From Flavobacterium sp. LC2016-01 (lineage in GTDB: Bacteria; Bacteroidota; Bacteroidia; Flavobacteriales; Flavobacteriaceae): DNA of 64,000 bases. Under the pieces are notes generated by a model. It saw nothing but the letters and a program-made list of their open reading frames with translations, was not told where the DNA came from and did not search any database. The DNA lies in the NCBI RefSeq assembly GCF_009711135.1, contig NZ_WMIC01000011.1, positions 1 to 64,000 on the forward strand, read 5' to 3'. The number at the start of each line of letters is the position of its first letter. Within the stretch, counting starts at the first letter, position 1. Shown here one piece after another: positions 62,662-64,000 of this stretch. The translations under genes and the position numbers were made by a program.

Positions 62662-63066
62662 ATGGAAAAAGAAAATGTACCTCAGCACGATGGAAATTTA
62701 AGCAAAAAAAATCTCAAAGAATTGGTTTATGCTACCGATGAAAACGGCAATTATACAACCGCTTTAAGTACGGGCTGGGAACCAAAAGCGATTGCACTTT
62801 CGAACGCCATCGACGATATAAAAGAACGTGCGGAAGAAGCAAAACTAAAAGTTCAGATTGGAGAATTAAGCCCGATTTGTTATTTTATGGAACTCAATAA
62901 AATGGATTTAACGATTCTTGCCGGTTATGTCGAAATGTGGAAATGGCGCGTAAAAAGACATTTTAAACCTTCCGTTTTTGCCAAACTAAACGACAAAACT
63001 TTACAAAAATATGCCGACGCTTTTGACATTTCAATCGCCGAATTAAAAAACTTTAAAACAGATTAA
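62662..63066 (+). CDS. Conserved flexirubin-cluster protein, unknown function
   Basis: 134 residues, no signal peptide or membrane segment. The segment MELNKMDLTILAGYVEMWKWRVKRHFKPSVFAKLNDKTLQKYADAFDIS is highly basic-aromatic and helical; the rest is charged. I do not recognise a catalytic motif. It is cotranscribed with the dehydratases and overlaps the next start (TAATG), so a role in the pathway is likely. Confidence 0.8.
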   Translation: MEKENVPQHDGNLSKKNLKELVYATDENGNYTTALSTGWEPKAIALSNAIDDIKERAEEAKLKVQIGELSPICYFMELNKMDLTILAGYVEMWKWRVKRHFKPSVFAKLNDKTLQKYADAFDISIAELKNFKTD

Positions 63067-64000
63067 TGCAAGTTACTTTTACACATCATCAATCTGCTCA
63101 TTGTGAAAACGGAGTAGCTTCAAACCTCTTAAAAAACAGCGGACTCAATATCAGCGAACCGATGGTTTTCGGAATTGGTTCGGGACTTTTTTTCGTGTAT
63201 TTGCCATTTTTAAAAGTAAATCATGCGCCAGCAATTAGTTATAGAACTTTGCCTGGACATATTTTTAATAAAGTCGCCAATCGTTTAAATCTAAAAATAA
63301 AAAGACAAAAATTTTCTTCTGTTGCCAATGCAAATAAAGCTTTAGAAGAAAATCTAAAAAATAATATTCCGACCGGACTTCAAGTTGGCGTGTATCATTT
63401 AAGTTATTTTCCTGATGAATATCGCTTTCATTTCAACGCGCACAATTTAGTCGTTTACGGCAAAACCGAAACTGATTATTTGATCAGTGATCCGGTGATG
63501 GAAACCGTTACGACTTTGACACATGAGGAAATGGATAAAGTGCGTTTTGCCAAAGGTGCGTTTGCTCCGCGAGGCCAAATGTATTATCCAATTCAGATTC
63601 CGTCAACTGTTGATTTAAAAAGTGCCATTATAAAAGGAATCAAAAATACCTGTCGCGATATGCTAGCGCCAATGCCAATTGTAGGCGTTCGCGGAATCAA
63701 AATGGTTTCACGTCAAATTCGAAAATGGCCTAAAAAACACGGTGTCAGAAAAGCCAATCATTATCTGGCGCAAATGGTTAGAATGCAGGAAGAAATTGGA
63801 ACCGGAGGAGGAGGTTTCCGATTTATTTACGCCGCATTTTTACAAGAAGCTTCGATTGTTTTAGGGAATGAAGAACTAAAAAATCTTTCAAAAGAAATGA
63901 CTCAGATTGGAGATTCATGGCGCGATTTTGCCGTTGAAGCTTCCCGAATTTATAAAAACAGAAGTGCCAAAGAAGACGCTTACAACGCGATTGCAGATGA
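63066..64000 (+). CDS. BtrH N-terminal domain protein, partial
   Basis: Continues beyond the window end; 311 codons are present. Starts MQVTFTHHQSAHCENGVASNLL, a BtrH_N (papain-like fold) domain with the possible nucleophile Cys13 in HHQSAHCENG and His in FHFNAHNLVV, followed by a DUF4872-type helical part (GVRKANHYLAQMVRMQEEIGTGGGGFRFIYAAFLQEA). BtrH-type proteins transfer acyl groups from carrier proteins in antibiotic pathways; here it may couple the polyene acid to dialkylresorcinol. The ATG overlaps the upstream stop. Confidence 0.85.
   Translation, partial: MQVTFTHHQSAHCENGVASNLLKNSGLNISEPMVFGIGSGLFFVYLPFLKVNHAPAISYRTLPGHIFNKVANRLNLKIKRQKFSSVANANKALEENLKNNIPTGLQVGVYHLSYFPDEYRFHFNAHNLVVYGKTETDYLISDPVMETVTTLTHEEMDKVRFAKGAFAPRGQMYYPIQIPSTVDLKSAIIKGIKNTCRDMLAPMPIVGVRGIKMVSRQIRKWPKKHGVRKANHYLAQMVRMQEEIGTGGGGFRFIYAAFLQEASIVLGNEELKNLSKEMTQIGDSWRDFAVEASRIYKNRSAKEDAYNAIAD

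Overview
The window is chromosomal DNA from a Flavobacterium close to F. johnsoniae. The tyrosine ammonia-lyase is nearly the known F. johnsoniae enzyme, the flexirubin cluster has the flavobacterial layout, SusC/SusD proteins and TAnnTTTG-type -7 boxes are present, and the DNA is AT-rich with dispersed intergenic repeats.

Region 1 (1-4190) is housekeeping: superoxide dismutase, peptidyl-tRNA hydrolase, ribosomal protein L25, PRPP synthetase and tRNA-Leu(CAA). A repeat-rich spacer separates pth from rplY.

Region 2 (about 4140-16200) is an accessory island anchored on tRNA-Leu. It carries a large serine recombinase whose last codons lie antisense inside the tRNA gene, a small resolvase, two small unrecognised ORFs, and a 1.2-kb gene-free stretch ending in alternating iteron-like 12-mers. 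A replication-initiator-like winged-helix gene follows. The cargo is a Sau3AI/MutH-type restriction-modification pair and a YobI-type membrane P-loop NTPase. The right end is not resolved.

Region 3 (16247-18336) has an OsmC-family protein and two lipoproteins of unknown function.

Region 4 (18547-51163) is a large locus for pectic arabinan and (arabino)galactan. SusC/SusD import is followed by two GH51, three GH43 and one DUF1680 enzyme, then araB-araD-araA and a secreted mutarotase. A Nudix-type AraR-like regulator, a transaldolase, a GntR/LacI-hybrid regulator, galM, GH53 galactanase, GH2 beta-galactosidase, galK, galT and an SSS-family sugar symporter complete it. I find a shared 21-bp palindrome (TAAGTGT-N7-ACACTTA type) seven times: before araB, four times between susC and the regulator, before the transaldolase, and before the symporter. 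It is a good candidate for the AraR operator and ties arabinan breakdown, arabinose catabolism, the pentose phosphate exit and sugar uptake into one regulon.

Region 5 (51945-64000, cut by the window end) is a flexirubin (aryl-polyene plus dialkylresorcinol) cluster: flavin halogenase, tyrosine ammonia-lyase, WG-repeat protein, FabG, ketosynthase, ACP, acyltransferase, DarA, DarB, two hot-dog dehydratases (one without the catalytic His), a small conserved protein and a BtrH-domain protein. The halogenase and ammonia-lyase are divergent around a perfect 10-bp inverted repeat.
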